From Malassezia japonica (Eukaryota > Basidiomycota > Malasseziomycetes > Malasseziales > Malasseziaceae), in contig NC_083370.1 in the NCBI RefSeq assembly GCF_029542785.1, positions 682,001 through 746,000 of the forward strand: a DNA stretch of 64,000 bases, read 5' to 3'. Below the pieces are notes generated by a model. The model was given only the letters and a program-made list of their open reading frames with translations, was not told where the DNA came from and searched no databases. Below, piece after piece: positions 9,186 through 19,743 of the stretch; the first letter of the stretch is position 1; every line of letters starts with the position of its first letter. The position numbers and the translations under genes are program-made.

Positions 9186-11347
9186 ATGGTGGGCGCCAGC
9201 GGCATTGCCGGATGTGAAGTCCTGCTTCACCTCACGAGTGACATCGTATGGGTCTACCCTCCCCAGACGCCCAATACCCCCAGCCAGGACAAGACGCTGG
9301 ATGGTGTAGTGGAAATCGAGTGCCCGGTAGGTGGTATGACTCATGGCAGAGCGATCGTATGATCCAAGGTGTGCAGATCCAGCTGCGTGGCTCGCAGATG
9401 GTGGGTATGCCATCCGGTGGAACGACGCCAAAGGAGCGGAACCAGCTGCGATGGGAGGAACACGTCGTGCTCGACCGCACGTTGCGTTTCCAGGAGAACG
9501 ACAACGAGGGGCACACAGTGCGCGAGCAAGGCTCGCGGGGTCGCTCGCTCAAGGAGCGCATCCGCGATAAGGCGACCGGCTTGGATGACCCGAACGCAGT
9601 CGGGGCCGTCGGCCTGTTTCTCGAGCGCGGCGTGCACGACTTTGAATTCCACTTTATCATCCCGGCATGGACCGCGCCGTACGAGCGCTGCAAGTACGGC
9701 CGTACGCGCTACACCATCACCGCTACGGCACTGGGCGCAGGGCGCGGTGGCGCGGGCGTCACGGCGCAGCGCGAAGCGTTTGTCATCCAGCAGCAGACGG
9801 CCGACGGCGGACCGTATCCCCTCGAGATGCAGTACCACGACGTGCACGAGGCGCTCGGCCTGATCTCGATCGGCCTCACCTCTGCCTCGCTCACTGTCGG
9901 CGGCATCGCGACGCTCGCGCTCGTACACCCTAATCCCCCGCCCAACGTCAACGTGCACCTGGTCCGTGTGTTTGTCGAGCAAAAATACGAGCTGTACAAC
10001 CACCAGACCGCCTCGTGGGTCTCGGCACCACTCGATAAGCTGCGTGTGTGGGATATCGGCACGCTCCCGCGCACCGGCTCCGCGGGCATCCCCAACAGCC
10101 CGGCGCTCTGGGCACAGGGCGTGCTGTGTGCCGCGGGCATTCAGCCCAGCTTGCGCCTCGGCGCGGCGGCCGTCAAGTCCTATCCGATGGTCCAGCCGCT
10201 CGAGCCGTCGCTCGAGGTCGACGAGCGGCCGCTTGCGCAGGTGCCGGATGCAGGCAAGTACGGCTACCGCATCAAGACGGTCGTACGCCTGCCGGACGAC
10301 AACCGCCTGCGGCCTACGACGGCGCGCGGCACACGCACCGACATCCGCATCACGCACGAGCTCGGTGTCGAAGTGCTCTTTTCGCGCACCGACGTGCTCG
10401 ACGACCGTGTCGACAGCGAAATGTACGGCCAGCCCAAGGTCCAGGTCTTTTCGATGGCGAAGCCGGTGTCGATTCCGTCGTGTGCGTTTACCTTTGACTC
10501 GATCCACCTGCCGCCCTACTCGGAAGAGTCGCCCGTGTCCTGCCCCGCGTCCCCGTCGCACACTCGGCAGCGCTCCGAGACGTCCACCGGAGCGAGCGGG
10601 ATTACGACGCAGACGCGCACGCCGCCCAATGGCGGCGCGCTTGCGAGCGAGCCCGAGTGGAACAGGCTCATTCACTCGCTCACCAACTCGCTGTCCGCGC
10701 ACACGATCCGCTCGCACGTCTCGTCGCGCACGTCGTCGCGTGCCGCAAGCCGCGATCCGTCGCCGACGCGCCTCGGCTTCCGCTCGCGGCCCAACTCGCG
10801 ACCTCCGTCGCCGCCCGCGGATGGGCCGAGCGGCGCGACGACGCCCGTATATGCCGTGCTGCGCCCCAACGACCTGCAGCGGCCACGCTCGGGCCCTGCG
10901 CTTGTCCCGGCCAACGACCGCTCGGCGCCAAGGAACCTCCCGGCGGGCTCGCCGTGGGCCGTCTCGCACTTGCCGCCGCGCATCGGCGAGAGCCACGACA
11001 TGTGCAACTGCGGCCAGCCGACCGATCGCCTGATCGAGGCGGAAGAGCGCTTTGTCGAAGGCGCGCCGACCGCGCCGGGCGCCTGGATCGACACGGCGAG
11101 CGGCAGCGCGGTGCCGCCGCCGTGGACGCCGACATCACGCCCGACGAGTCCCACGCGCGAGTGGCTCTCGTCATACACGTCGAACGTGGTGCCGGCCACG
11201 GTCGCGGCCAAGGACGAGTCCCCGCCCGTGGAGCGTGTGCACAGTGCCAACGGAAGCATGGCGCACGCCTATCTCCCCCGCACACCGCTCGGCGGCCATA
11301 ATGGCTCGAGCTACTTTGGCAGTGCGTACACCAGTCCCAATTTCTAG
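9186..11347 (+). CDS. Alpha-arrestin (ART/Rod1-like trafficking adaptor)
   Basis: Exons 9186-9326 and 9350-11347 flank a 23-nt intron (GTAGGT...CTCAT...CAG) and give 712 residues starting MVGASGIAGC. Splicing yields LDGVVEIECPSDRMIQGVQI, the first conserved strands of an arrestin N domain. N- and C-arrestin sandwiches run to about residue 440 (FELDR-type core: GVHDFEFHFIIPAW). The rest is a long Ser/Pro/Thr-rich disordered tail. Fungal alpha-arrestins recruit Rsp5-type ubiquitin ligases to plasma-membrane permeases for endocytosis. I saw PPYS (about residue 435) as a possible PY-like site. The exact orthologue (Rod1, Art4 or another) cannot be told from sequence alone. Converges on SKI2 with 133 bases between stops. 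Confidence 0.85.
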
Positions 11348-11480
11348 GCTCGACAGGAGCCGGCCTATACCGATCCTTCACTTGCTACCCCGGTTTTTAC
11401 GCAACGGCTGTCGGATACCCGACTGCACTTTCTGGATACCAAGAGGCCTACGTAATGGATGTAGTCTTCTTTCAGTCTGC

Positions 11481-14400
11481 CTAAAAGTAGAGACTCGCCG
11501 CAAAGACAATGTCGCGGCGGATCAGCTGCTGACACGTCTCCATCTTTTGCAGGAGGTCCATGTCGCCAATCACACGCGACGCGTCGCGCACCTCGCGGAA
11601 GGTCTCATCGAGGCGCGTGATGCAGCGCACAATCGTGCCTTCACCGACGTCGGTCATCTGCATGATCGTCTGGAAATCGGTGCCTTTGGCCCAGTGGTAG
11701 ACGACCTCCATAAGCCCCGTCTTGAGCGACGATGCGTCGTCCTCCGTGCTGAGCTGGTGCGCGGTCTGCACGGCCGACACGCGGTCCGCGACGTCGACAA
11801 TCCGGTCAAAGCCCTCCTTGAGCCGTGCGGGAAGCGACGGGTCGTCGAGCGTCTTTTCCTTAAAGTGAAAGACGGAGAGGAGCGCCGCAATCTCCTCCGG
11901 CTCGTATTCGATAAAGGTATTGTCAAGGATCAGCTCGGTGAGAATCAGCTCGTTGGCACTCTTCATCTCGCACGCCACGCGGCCCTTGAGCAGGACCGTC
12001 TCCGAATCGGGGTCGATAAAGCGCAGCGCTTTCAGCACGTCGACACGCTGGTGGTAGTCTGGCAACAAGTCGAGGTTCTGGTCCGAGAGCGACGCACTGA
12101 TCTTGGCCGCCTTGCGCTCGAGATCCTTGAATTTTTGCATGCGCTGGTAGTCGCGTGCAAAGTTGGGCTCCGACACGAGGCCCTGCAGCGGCACAAGCTC
12201 GGCGAGCGCCAGATCGCGTGCGTTCTTGGCCTCTTGGAAGTCCATGCGGCGCAGGCGCGCCCAGTCGACTTCCAGCGAGGTGATGGCCGTCGGCGCGTCG
12301 CTCTTGGCCGCGTCGAGGCACTCGACAATCGCCGTGATCGCGGGGCGCATAAGCTCCATCGCACGGCGCATCGCCGACGGCCGGCGCGTCTGGATCGAGG
12401 GCGCAGGGATGTTTTCGACAAACGACGTGACAAACGCAATCGAGCTCAGCGGCACCTCGCGGATCACAGGGATCAGGTCGGGCGCACGCATCGGCTCGGC
12501 GATCGTCGACGAGATCCACATCGGCGGCACGGCGTCGGCGCGGATGCTGTTCACGCTGCGCTTCGACTCGGGAATCACGGCAAGCACCAAAAAGTGCTCG
12601 CCGGTCACCGGGCGCACGATGAACGCAGGGGCGTGGTCAAAGTAGCCGTCGCGCAAGAGGACGACACGGCCCGAGGCAAGGCACTTGCTGCCTTGCGAAT
12701 GGTGGTAGGCCAGCGCCAGCAGCGTCTCGTTGAGCTGCACTGCGTCGCGCGACGCGTCGTATAGGCGCTCGAGCTGCGCATAGGGCAGCGACAGCAGCTT
12801 CATGTCGTTCTCCATATTCGCCATCTTGCCCTCGACCTCTTTGAGCTTGGCCTGCTGCTGGGGCAAGAGGCGCTGCGTCGAGTTCTCCGAGAAGGAGCGC
12901 TTGATCATTTCCTCGACCTTGAGCGCCTCGACACGCAAGAGGTTGAGGACCATGCTGTAGGTGATACGGAACTGGGACTTGAGCTTGCTCGACTGGCCGA
13001 GGAGCATCTTATTCAACCCGTTCACTTCGGGGATGTCGTCCGAGGCCACGAGGATCACGACACCCGTCGCGTCCAGGCCACGGCGGCCGGCACGACCCGA
13101 CATTTGCGTGTACTCGCCCGGGAGCAGGAAACGGAAGCCCGTGCCGTCGTTCTTGCGCGCGCCGGAAAAGACGACGGAGCGCGCAGGCATATTGACGCCC
13201 ATCGCAAAGGTTTCGGTCGCAAAGAGCACCTTGACCAGGCCGCGCTGGAAGAGAATCTCGACCAGCTCCTTCATAATCGGCAGCAGACCACTGTGGTGCA
13301 CACCAATGCCCCGGCTGAGCATCTCGCGCATGCGCTGGATCTGCGGCAGCTCGCGATCGGCGTCCTTGAGGCGCATCAGGCTGCGCTCGACGACAATGTG
13401 CACCTCGCTCTTTTCTTTCGCAGTGCATAGGTCGGTGCTCGACAGGCTGTCGGCGTACTCCTCGCACTTTTTCTTCGAAAAGACAAAGACGACGACAGGC
13501 AAGAGCGACTTCTTCTTCAAGAGGCCGACGAGGTGCACAAACACGGAGCGGTCAATGCCGCGGCGGCCGGACGTAACGGCGCCGCCGCGCGGCGCGCCGC
13601 GGCCACGCTGCGGCGGCTTGCCGCGCACGCCCGCCGCCTCGCGCTCGCGCACCTGCTTGGGCTTCAGCGACTCGAATGCCTCGTGTGCGCCGCCCGAGAG
13701 GAAGCGCCCGTTCGCATCGACGATCTTGTGCAGTTGTTTGCCGGCGTAGATAAAGTGCTCGAGGGGGACAGGGCGCTTGTGCGTCGAGATGACATAGACG
13801 TCCTTCTTTTTCGTACGGCCGACCCAGCCCGCAAACTCTTTCGTGTTCGGCACCGTGGCAGAGAGGAGCACAATGTTGACGTGCGCAGGAAGAAGGATAA
13901 TCACCTCTTCCCACACGACGCCGCGCTCCTGGTCGTTGACATAGTGGACCTCGTCAAAGATGACAAACTCGACGTCGCGGATGAGATCTGCACCGCGATA
14001 AAGCATGCTGCGCAGGATCTCGGTCGTCATAATCAGGCACGGCGCCTCTGGGTTGATCTGCACATCGCCGGTGAGGATACCAACATTTTCCGCGCCAAAC
14101 GTCTTTTTAAACTCGCGGAACTTTTGGTTCGAGAGCGCCTTGATCGGCGACGTGTAGATGCAGCGCGTCATGTGCTTCATCGCGAGCGCAATCGCGTACT
14201 CGGCTACCACCGTCTTGCCGGCGGAGGTGTGCGCGGCGACAAACACAGACTCGCTGCGCTCCAGGTGGTAGACAGCCTGCTTCTGAAAGGTATCCAGCTC
14301 GAACGGAAAGACGTGCGCCATGTCGGGCACCAGCTCGTGGAAGTTGGTCATTTGCTTGCTGGCGTCGACGACATGCGCCCACTCGCGCTTCTCTTCGGGC

Positions 14401-15162
14401 TGCTGCGCCTGCACGCCGTGGAACATGCGCGGAATCGACTCCACCGGGAGCATCTCGTCGACCACCGCATCATCGTTCTGTGGCGCAGGCGCGTTTTCGG
14501 GCATGCGGTACAGTCCATCGTCGCCGGTCGTGATCACGGTACGGTCCAGGGGGTTGGTATTCGACGCAAGGCGTTCAGCCCACTCGGGCGCCGCGCCCAT
14601 GCCCTCGCCCGCAGCCGTGTCCAGGCCGCGCGTGAAGCCGGGGGGGACGCGGCGGAGGGCCATGTCCTCCAGCGGCTCGTCGGTCTCGGCAAGGGTATCC
14701 GGTGCGACCGCATCGTCGTCCAGGCCGCCGGGGCGGAAGGGAGACGCCCCCGACTTGCCGCGCACAAACGTGTGCGTCGCATTCATAGGGCGCTGCATCG
14801 ACATGTTGGGCGCAGCGCCTTGGTACAGCTCCTGGAGCGACGTTGTAGAGACCACTTCGCGGTAGCCGACGACGGCGCCGTGCAGCCCAGAGCGCACAAA
14901 CTGCAGCGACGTCGTACTCGGCGAGGGATCCATCGCCAGCGTCGACTCATAGTTGGGGGGGCGCGCCCAGTGTCTGAGTTAGTCGGGCAACGTACTCTTG
15001 GGCGTGCGTCATCCAAGCATGCTCGGGCCGCCATTTGGGCGTCAGCAGCGTCTCGGCGATCTTTTCCCGGCACTGCTCGACGTCAGGGCCGCCGGGCGTG
15101 AGCGAAACGTCGCGAAGCAGCGCGTCAAGCGCCGCCTCGTCGTGCGCCATCGCCGCACTCAT
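11481..15162 (-). CDS. SKI2: Ski complex RNA helicase SKI2
   Basis: Exons 15162-14996 and 14973-11481 flank a 22-nt intron and give 1,219 residues. Splicing produces HWARPPNYESTLAMDPSPS, a typical Ski2 N-terminal block. DExH helicase motifs are clear: Walker A AHTSAGKTVVAEYA, motif II FDEVHYVND (DEVH), motif III SATVPN, and motif VI QMSGRAGRRGLDATG. Between the RecA lobes and the DSHCT domain lies the Ski2-type arginine/glycine-rich arch insertion region (RGKPPQRGRGAPRGG). The C-terminal DSHCT helices (FRE-rich, about residues 1,040-1,210) are complete. Ski2 feeds cytoplasmic mRNA to the exosome for 3'-5' decay, together with Ski3 and Ski8. The Ski8 gene is also in this window (38.7 kb). Confidence 0.96.
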
Positions 15163-15241
15163 GCCAGTGAAGATGGATGTGGAGGAAGGGCCAAAAAGGG
15201 CTATGAGGACGCTACGCAAGCGGGGTATCTAGAAGCCTGGG

Positions 15242-15855
15242 TTAGGACGTGGACCTACAGCAGTCGCAGTCGAAAGGACACAGCGGCGTGTCTGTGTGAG
15301 CAGAGCGACGACGTACCTCCGCCCTGGTTCAGCTTGAGCTCGTCCTCGGTAAAGATCCTGAATCCCTCCTCGGTGCGGGCGCCTGTGTGAGAAGAGAGAC
15401 GTACGGTCCTTGCCCCGCGAGTCGGCAAACGCCGCGTCGTCGTTGTCGAGCTGCTTGGGCGCGGGCTGCGCCGGTTTGCGTGCGGCACTCGATGTGTCGT
15501 GCACGACGGTCGGTACACGTGTCTTGGGCTTGGTGGGTTTGGGCTCGGCGTGTGTGCCCTTGGCGCTGGCATCTTTTTCCGTGGATGTGCTTGTGGCGGT
15601 GGTTGTGCTAGCATCGCTCTTGGCTTTCTTGCTCTTTTTGCCTGAGTCGTCCTCGCTCTTGCGTTTCCCGTCGTCCTTGCGTTTGGCGTCGTCCTTGCGC
15701 TTGGCGTCGTCCTTGCTCTTTGCATCGCCTTTGCGCTTCGTATCTCCCTTGCGCTTTGCATCGTCCTTGCTCTTTGTGTCGTCCTTGCTCTTGGACTCGC
15801 TCCCCTTGGCACCCCCTTGGCCAAGCGCCGCAAAAATTTCGTCCACTTCGCTCAT
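15242..15855 (-). CDS. DUF1764-type small nuclear-style protein with Lys/Asp repeats
   Basis: Three exons (15855-15405, 15382-15317, 15291-15242) with introns of 22 and 25 nt give 188 residues. The start MSEVDEIFAAL sets the frame. Splicing restores RTEEGFRIFTEDELKLNQ and then TPLCPFDCDCC, the conserved C-terminal signature of the DUF1764 family, whose function is unknown. Between residues about 17 and 75 lies an imperfect tandem array of SKDDAKRKDD-like units, giving a highly charged, probably disordered stretch. A basic patch (KKSKKAK) could be a nuclear signal. The second intron changes the usual GGGTPLC to GGDTPLC, so its 5' boundary could be shifted slightly. The gene is divergent from GEP4 with 46 bases between the start codons. 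Confidence 0.85.
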
Positions 15856-15901
15856 GCTGGAAATGGGCAAAATACGCAATTGTGGAGGATCGTCTCCCAC
15901 G

Positions 15902-17140
15902 ATGAACGTGCCCGGGGTGCTGGCCGTTGCCAGTGCGCTGGTCCGCCCAGGCATCCTGCGTCCGCACTTGTCTGTTGCATGTACGTCGCTCTCCTAACGC
16001 AGCCCTTGCACAAGTCGACTGGCACAAGGTGTACGCCTCCGGCGTGCGGTACGTCGTTTTTGACAAGGACAATTGTTTGGTACGTTGCTCGGCTGACGCA
16101 GACGCGCCCCCACGAGGACCACCTCGCGCCCGCGCTGCAGCGCTCGTGGAGCGAGTGCAAGGCCGTATTTGGGTCCGACCATATCCTCATTGTGAGCAAC
16201 TCGGCAGGGACCCGCAGCGACCCCGGGGCGCTTGCGGCGGAAAACGTCTCGAGCCAGCTCGGCGTCCCGGTGCTGTGTCATGCGTCCAAGAAGCCGTCGC
16301 GGCGGTGCGCGCAGCAGGTCGTCGACTACTTTCGCGAGCTCGCGCAGCGCGGCGCGCACCCCGACGCGGTGCCGCACGTCTTGGTCATCGGCGACCGCCT
16401 CACGACCGACGTCGTGCTGGCGAGCCGGATCGGCCGCCTGCTCGGCGCGAGCGTGCCGCGCACGGATACGGACCTCGATGTGCACGAGGACGTGGCGCCG
16501 CGCCTTCCGCTGTGCACCGCCATGCTCACCACCCAGCTGTGGGCGCCGGAGAAGCTCGGCACGCGCCTCATGCGTGGCGCAGAGAACAGCGTGCTGCGTG
16601 CGCTCGTGCGTGTGGGCATCCCCCCCCGCGGGGGCTGGCGCACGCGCGCGGCGTACGTCGGCCCGTCGTGGACGCACGACGTGCCCGACGTGCCGCTCGC
16701 GCAGCTCCAGCCGGAAAAACAGCCCCAGTCGATCCTGATCGACGCGGCGGCGCGCCAGCTCCCGCCTCGGCTTGTCGCGGTGCTGCGGGGCGTCGGCCGC
16801 GCCGGATACCACCTCGCGCGCATGCTGCACCTGCTGCCCGTGTGGGAGCGTGTCAAAGGCGGTGCATGCACGGTCATGCGCGAGGTCTTTGCGAGTGTGC
16901 AGCACACGCGTGAGCTCACCTGGTCGGCGTTTACCGCGGCGCCCGTCAAGCCGTGGAAGTCGACGTGGCGCACCCCCCGTTCGAACGTGCTCAAGGATGC
17001 GGCCGTGCCGCCGGTCGGCTCGCTGCGCAGTGGCACGCGGCGGCGTGCCTTTTCGACGTGTGCCGTGCGCCGTGCGTCCCCGCGGTCCGCACACGAGCGC
17101 CCCGCGGCGCGGCGCGCGCCTCCCCCCCGCCGTCGTCCCC
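15902..17140 (+). CDS. GEP4: Mitochondrial phosphatidylglycerophosphatase GEP4 (3' boundary unresolved)
   Basis: Gep4 is the matrix-side PGP phosphatase that makes phosphatidylglycerol for cardiolipin. Exons 15902-15980, 16003-16079 and 16102 onward are joined by two 22-nt introns. They give MNVPGVLAVASALVRPGI, then VRYVVFDKDNCLTRPHED (HAD motif I, DKDN), ILIVSNSAGT (motif II) and HVLVIGDRLTTDVVLA (motif IV). This is a full Gep4 core in about the first 210 residues. The frame then stays open with no stop through a long tail (LWAPEKLGTRLMRGAENS and beyond). Near 17,100 it contains a presequence-like RRAFSTCAVRR, and after the C-runs around 17,121-17,142 the coding signal moves to the next frame. 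The end given here is approximate. See the following entry for the shifted part. Confidence 0.8.
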
Positions 17141-17483
17141 CCCACGCTCTTTGGCGTGCCGCTGCGGCAGTGGCTCTTTGCGCTTGTGGCGATCGTCATT
17201 CTCCCGACCGGCTTTATCGGCGGCATCAAGCTGAACGACTGGCTGGCGCAGTGGCGCGACGGCGACCTGTCGCACGAAGGCGACGTGCCGGCGATGGCCG
17301 ACTTTGCCCCCCCGCCCCCCGAGGTGGACGAGCAAGGCGCGACCGTCGCGCAGCTCACGAAAAAGATCCAAAGGTATGTACACTATCTCACGCAGCCTTG
17401 AGCGCGACCATTTCCTGCTGCGCCGCGAGCGCACCGACGTCCAGGCGAAGCTCGACCGCCTCGCGTCGCGCCTGCCAGTGTAG
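17125..17483 (+). CDS. Membrane plus coiled-coil reading frame following GEP4 (start unresolved, possible frameshifted fusion)
   Basis: In the frame one base on from GEP4, a coherent peptide begins around PPAVVPPTLFGVPLRQW. It continues with a single membrane helix (WLFALVAIVILPTGFIGGI), an acidic linker, and a short coiled coil completed by a 22-nt intron (17374-17395; GTATGT...CTCACGCAG), ending LERDHFLLRRERTD...LASRLPV at 17483. No ATG lies near its beginning in this frame. Upstream in the GEP4 frame there is a mitochondrial-presequence-like FSTCAVRRASPR. The simplest reading is that these belong together and that a one-base change in the C-runs (17121-17127, 17137-17143) separates the frames. 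It could be a separate inner-membrane protein or a C-terminal extension of GEP4. I do not recognise the family. Confidence 0.5.
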
Positions 17484-17543
17484 CCCGATGATCGGGCGCG
17501 CGGGCCGCCATAGATCCCCAAACGCTCCGTTACGATCTCCACC

Positions 17544-18517
17544 ATGATCCTGCTCGGTGCGGAGAACACGTTGATCCGTGACCTGCTCACGAGCCGGTTT
17601 GCGACGTACGTGCTGCGACTTACATAGACCCGCTGCGGTGGACCAGACGTTTACCGACTTTGATGGCGTGGCGTACCATATGGAGTCGACCAAGGAAGGG
17701 CCGCTCACCCTCTCGATGGACATCCGGTGCTGGCCCGAGCTCGTCGAGCAAGGCGTCGAGGCGTCGCTGCGCGACGTGTACGGCGGCTGGATGCGCGCGC
17801 AGGTCGAGCCGGACTACTGCGTGACGCTCGAGTTTGACTACCAGGCGGTGCCCGCGGCGGGCCCCGAGCGCGATGCGCTCATCCACACCGTGTCGCTGCT
17901 GAAGCGCAATGCGCTTGCGGCGCCGTTTGAGCGTGCGTTCGAGCAGCAGGCGCAGCTCGAGCAGCAGTTTGACCCCAGCGGCCCGCCGCCGCCCGGCACG
18001 CTCATCCCGATCCACTACCGTGCGGACGAGGCGATGTACATTCTCCCAGCGCACGACCGTGTGACGGTGGTGTTTAGCACGCGCTTTGACGAAGAGACGG
18101 ACCGTGTATTCGGCAAGGTATTCCTCCAAGAGTTTGTCGACGCCCGGCGCCAGCCCTCGATCCAGAACGCGCCGCAGGTGCTCTACTCCTCGAAGGAGCC
18201 CCCGCTGGAGATCCGCTCGGTCGCGGGCCTGCAGCGCGGCGACGACACGGGCTACGTGACATTTGTGCTCTTCCCCCGGCACTTTCAGCACCCCGACGTG
18301 CGCTTCTCGACGATCTCGCATATCCAGCTCTTCCGTGACTACCTGCACTACCACAGTACGTTTTGCGTCTCACCCAGTCAAATGCTCCAAGGCGTACATG
18401 CACAGCCGCATGCGCTTCCGCGTATCCGAGTTCCTCAAGGTGCTCAACCGCGCCAAGCCAGAGCATGCCGAAAAGCAGCGCAAGACGGCGAGCGGGCGCA
18501 CGTTCCGCCAGGCTTAG
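17544..18517 (+). CDS. ARC35: ARP2/3 complex 34-kDa subunit (ARPC2)
   Basis: Exons 17544-17605, 17628-18355 and 18378-18517 with two 22-nt introns give 309 residues. The product starts [15 protein letters not shown] and reads [33 protein letters not shown] and [13 protein letters not shown]; splicing of intron 2 restores [20 protein letters not shown] and [11 protein letters not shown]. These match ARPC2 along its full length (about 300-340 residues). ARPC2 with ARPC4 forms the core of the actin-nucleating Arp2/3 complex at endocytic actin patches, functionally linked to SLA2 at the left of the window. Its stop codon overlaps that of the convergent methyltransferase gene (18514-18517). Confidence 0.96.
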
Positions 18518-19677
18518 GTAGTCCAGCCCAGCTCTGTCCATATGTACTTGCCTTCGTCGTCGCGGCCGAGCCCACGGCGCCGCGGCAGCGTGCGCTGCGA
18601 CAGCGTCGTGAGCACGTAGCCGTTGTGGGGCGCCGCACACGCGGCAATCGCCGTGTCGATCGTCGCATAGAGCCCGGCAAGGCGCCCGGCAGAGCGCACC
18701 GGCACCAGGATATGCGCACGCGCATCGGGGTCCGTATCCGGCTGGCGCAAGAGGTAGACGATCGCCCCAAGGAGCCACGTCGCGTGCATCGGGTCGTAGA
18801 CCACGTCGGCGGCGAGCAGCAGCGACGCGCTCTGGGGGGGCGGAAGCCGGCACGCGACGCCGTCGGCGGCCGCGTCGGGATGCAGCTGCGCGTGCAAAGC
18901 GCGCCAGTCCAGCGGCTCGCACACGACGTCCACGCGCTCGGCCATGCTGGGGTCGGGGAAGAGGTAGGTGTCGAGGTTGTACTGCAGATTGGCCATCACG
19001 TCGGCGTGATAGTCGGTAATGTACACTTTTGCTTTTGGCGTCCCACGCTCGGCGAGGATGCGCGCGGCGACCATGCCAACGATGCCGGTCCCCGCGCCGA
19101 GCTCCACGATCGTAAACGGCTCCTTGCACGGCGCGCCACGGAACGCCGCGTGAAAGAAGCCCAGGTCCGTCACGAGCCAGTCGCTCATAATCACTGAGCT
19201 CGCATAGGTCTGCACGCCGACGGCTGCGGCGGCCTCTGCCGCACCTTGCTTGCTGTGTGCGTCAGACGGCGGCAGCGATGCGTCGCGCACTTCCAGGCAC
19301 AGCGTCGGCGCGCCGTCGAGCGGAAACGCAAATTCGCGCACGACGTCGCCCGACTCGAGCGCGGACGTGCACCCGGTTAGGAGCGTCGCCGCACGCTCGT
19401 ACGCCACACGCCGCGGCACGTCGTCCTCCAGCCACGCCAGCTCCGACGCAAGGAGGCGCGTGAGCCAGTCGATCGCGTACGCGCGCTCGGTCGCGTCGGC
19501 AGACATGGCCTCGAGGCGGTCGTTCAGCTCCTCGGGCCACCCCACGCGCGGCGCGTACAGACACTCGAGGTACGCCAGCGCGTCCTCTACCGCACCGAGG
19601 CCCGGCTCGCGCCGCAGCCGCGGCAGCGCGGCCGTCGGGGGCAGCGTCGCAGCGGCCTCCGCCTGCGCCGGCACCAT
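18514..19677 (-). CDS. METTL21-type protein-lysine methyltransferase (EFM2/EFM3-like)
   Basis: 387 residues, single exon, start [14 protein letters not shown]. The SAM-binding motif [20 protein letters not shown] (about residue 215) and the later [11 protein letters not shown] (about 300) are the hallmarks of family-16 (METTL21-like) seven-strand methyltransferases. The N-terminal 150 residues are helical and family-variable. In yeast the related Efm2 and Efm3 methylate lysines of elongation factor 2. The substrate here is an inference and could be another protein. Length is close to Efm2 (about 420). The gene is convergent with ARC35, stop codons overlapping. It is divergent from AGX1 with 66 bases between the start codons. 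Confidence 0.85.
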   Translation of the reverse strand: MVPAQAEAAATLPPTAALPRLRREPGLGAVEDALAYLECLYAPRVGWPEELNDRLEAMSADATERAYAIDWLTRLLASELAWLEDDVPRRVAYERAATLLTGCTSALESGDVVREFAFPLDGAPTLCLEVRDASLPPSDAHSKQGAAEAAAAVGVQTYASSVIMSDWLVTDLGFFHAAFRGAPCKEPFTIVELGAGTGIVGMVAARILAERGTPKAKVYITDYHADVMANLQYNLDTYLFPDPSMAERVDVVCEPLDWRALHAQLHPDAAADGVACRLPPPQSASLLLAADVVYDPMHATWLLGAIVYLLRQPDTDPDARAHILVPVRSAGRLAGLYATIDTAIAACAAPHNGYVLTTLSQRTLPRRRGLGRDDEGKYIWTELGWTT

Positions 19678-19743
19678 GGAGGTTGTTACGTAAGCACGCG
19701 GGCAAAGCGAGGCCCGAGCGGCGGGGTTCGGCATCCTTCCACG

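Noticed and set aside
9248..9349. Arrestin start at the ATG at 9248
   Set aside because: It lacks the first arrestin strands. The exon starting 9186 and the 23-nt intron restore them.
16618..16640. C-run in GEP4 as the site of a frameshift
   Set aside because: The frame remains consistent on both sides here; the frame change is better placed at the C-runs near 17,121-17,143.
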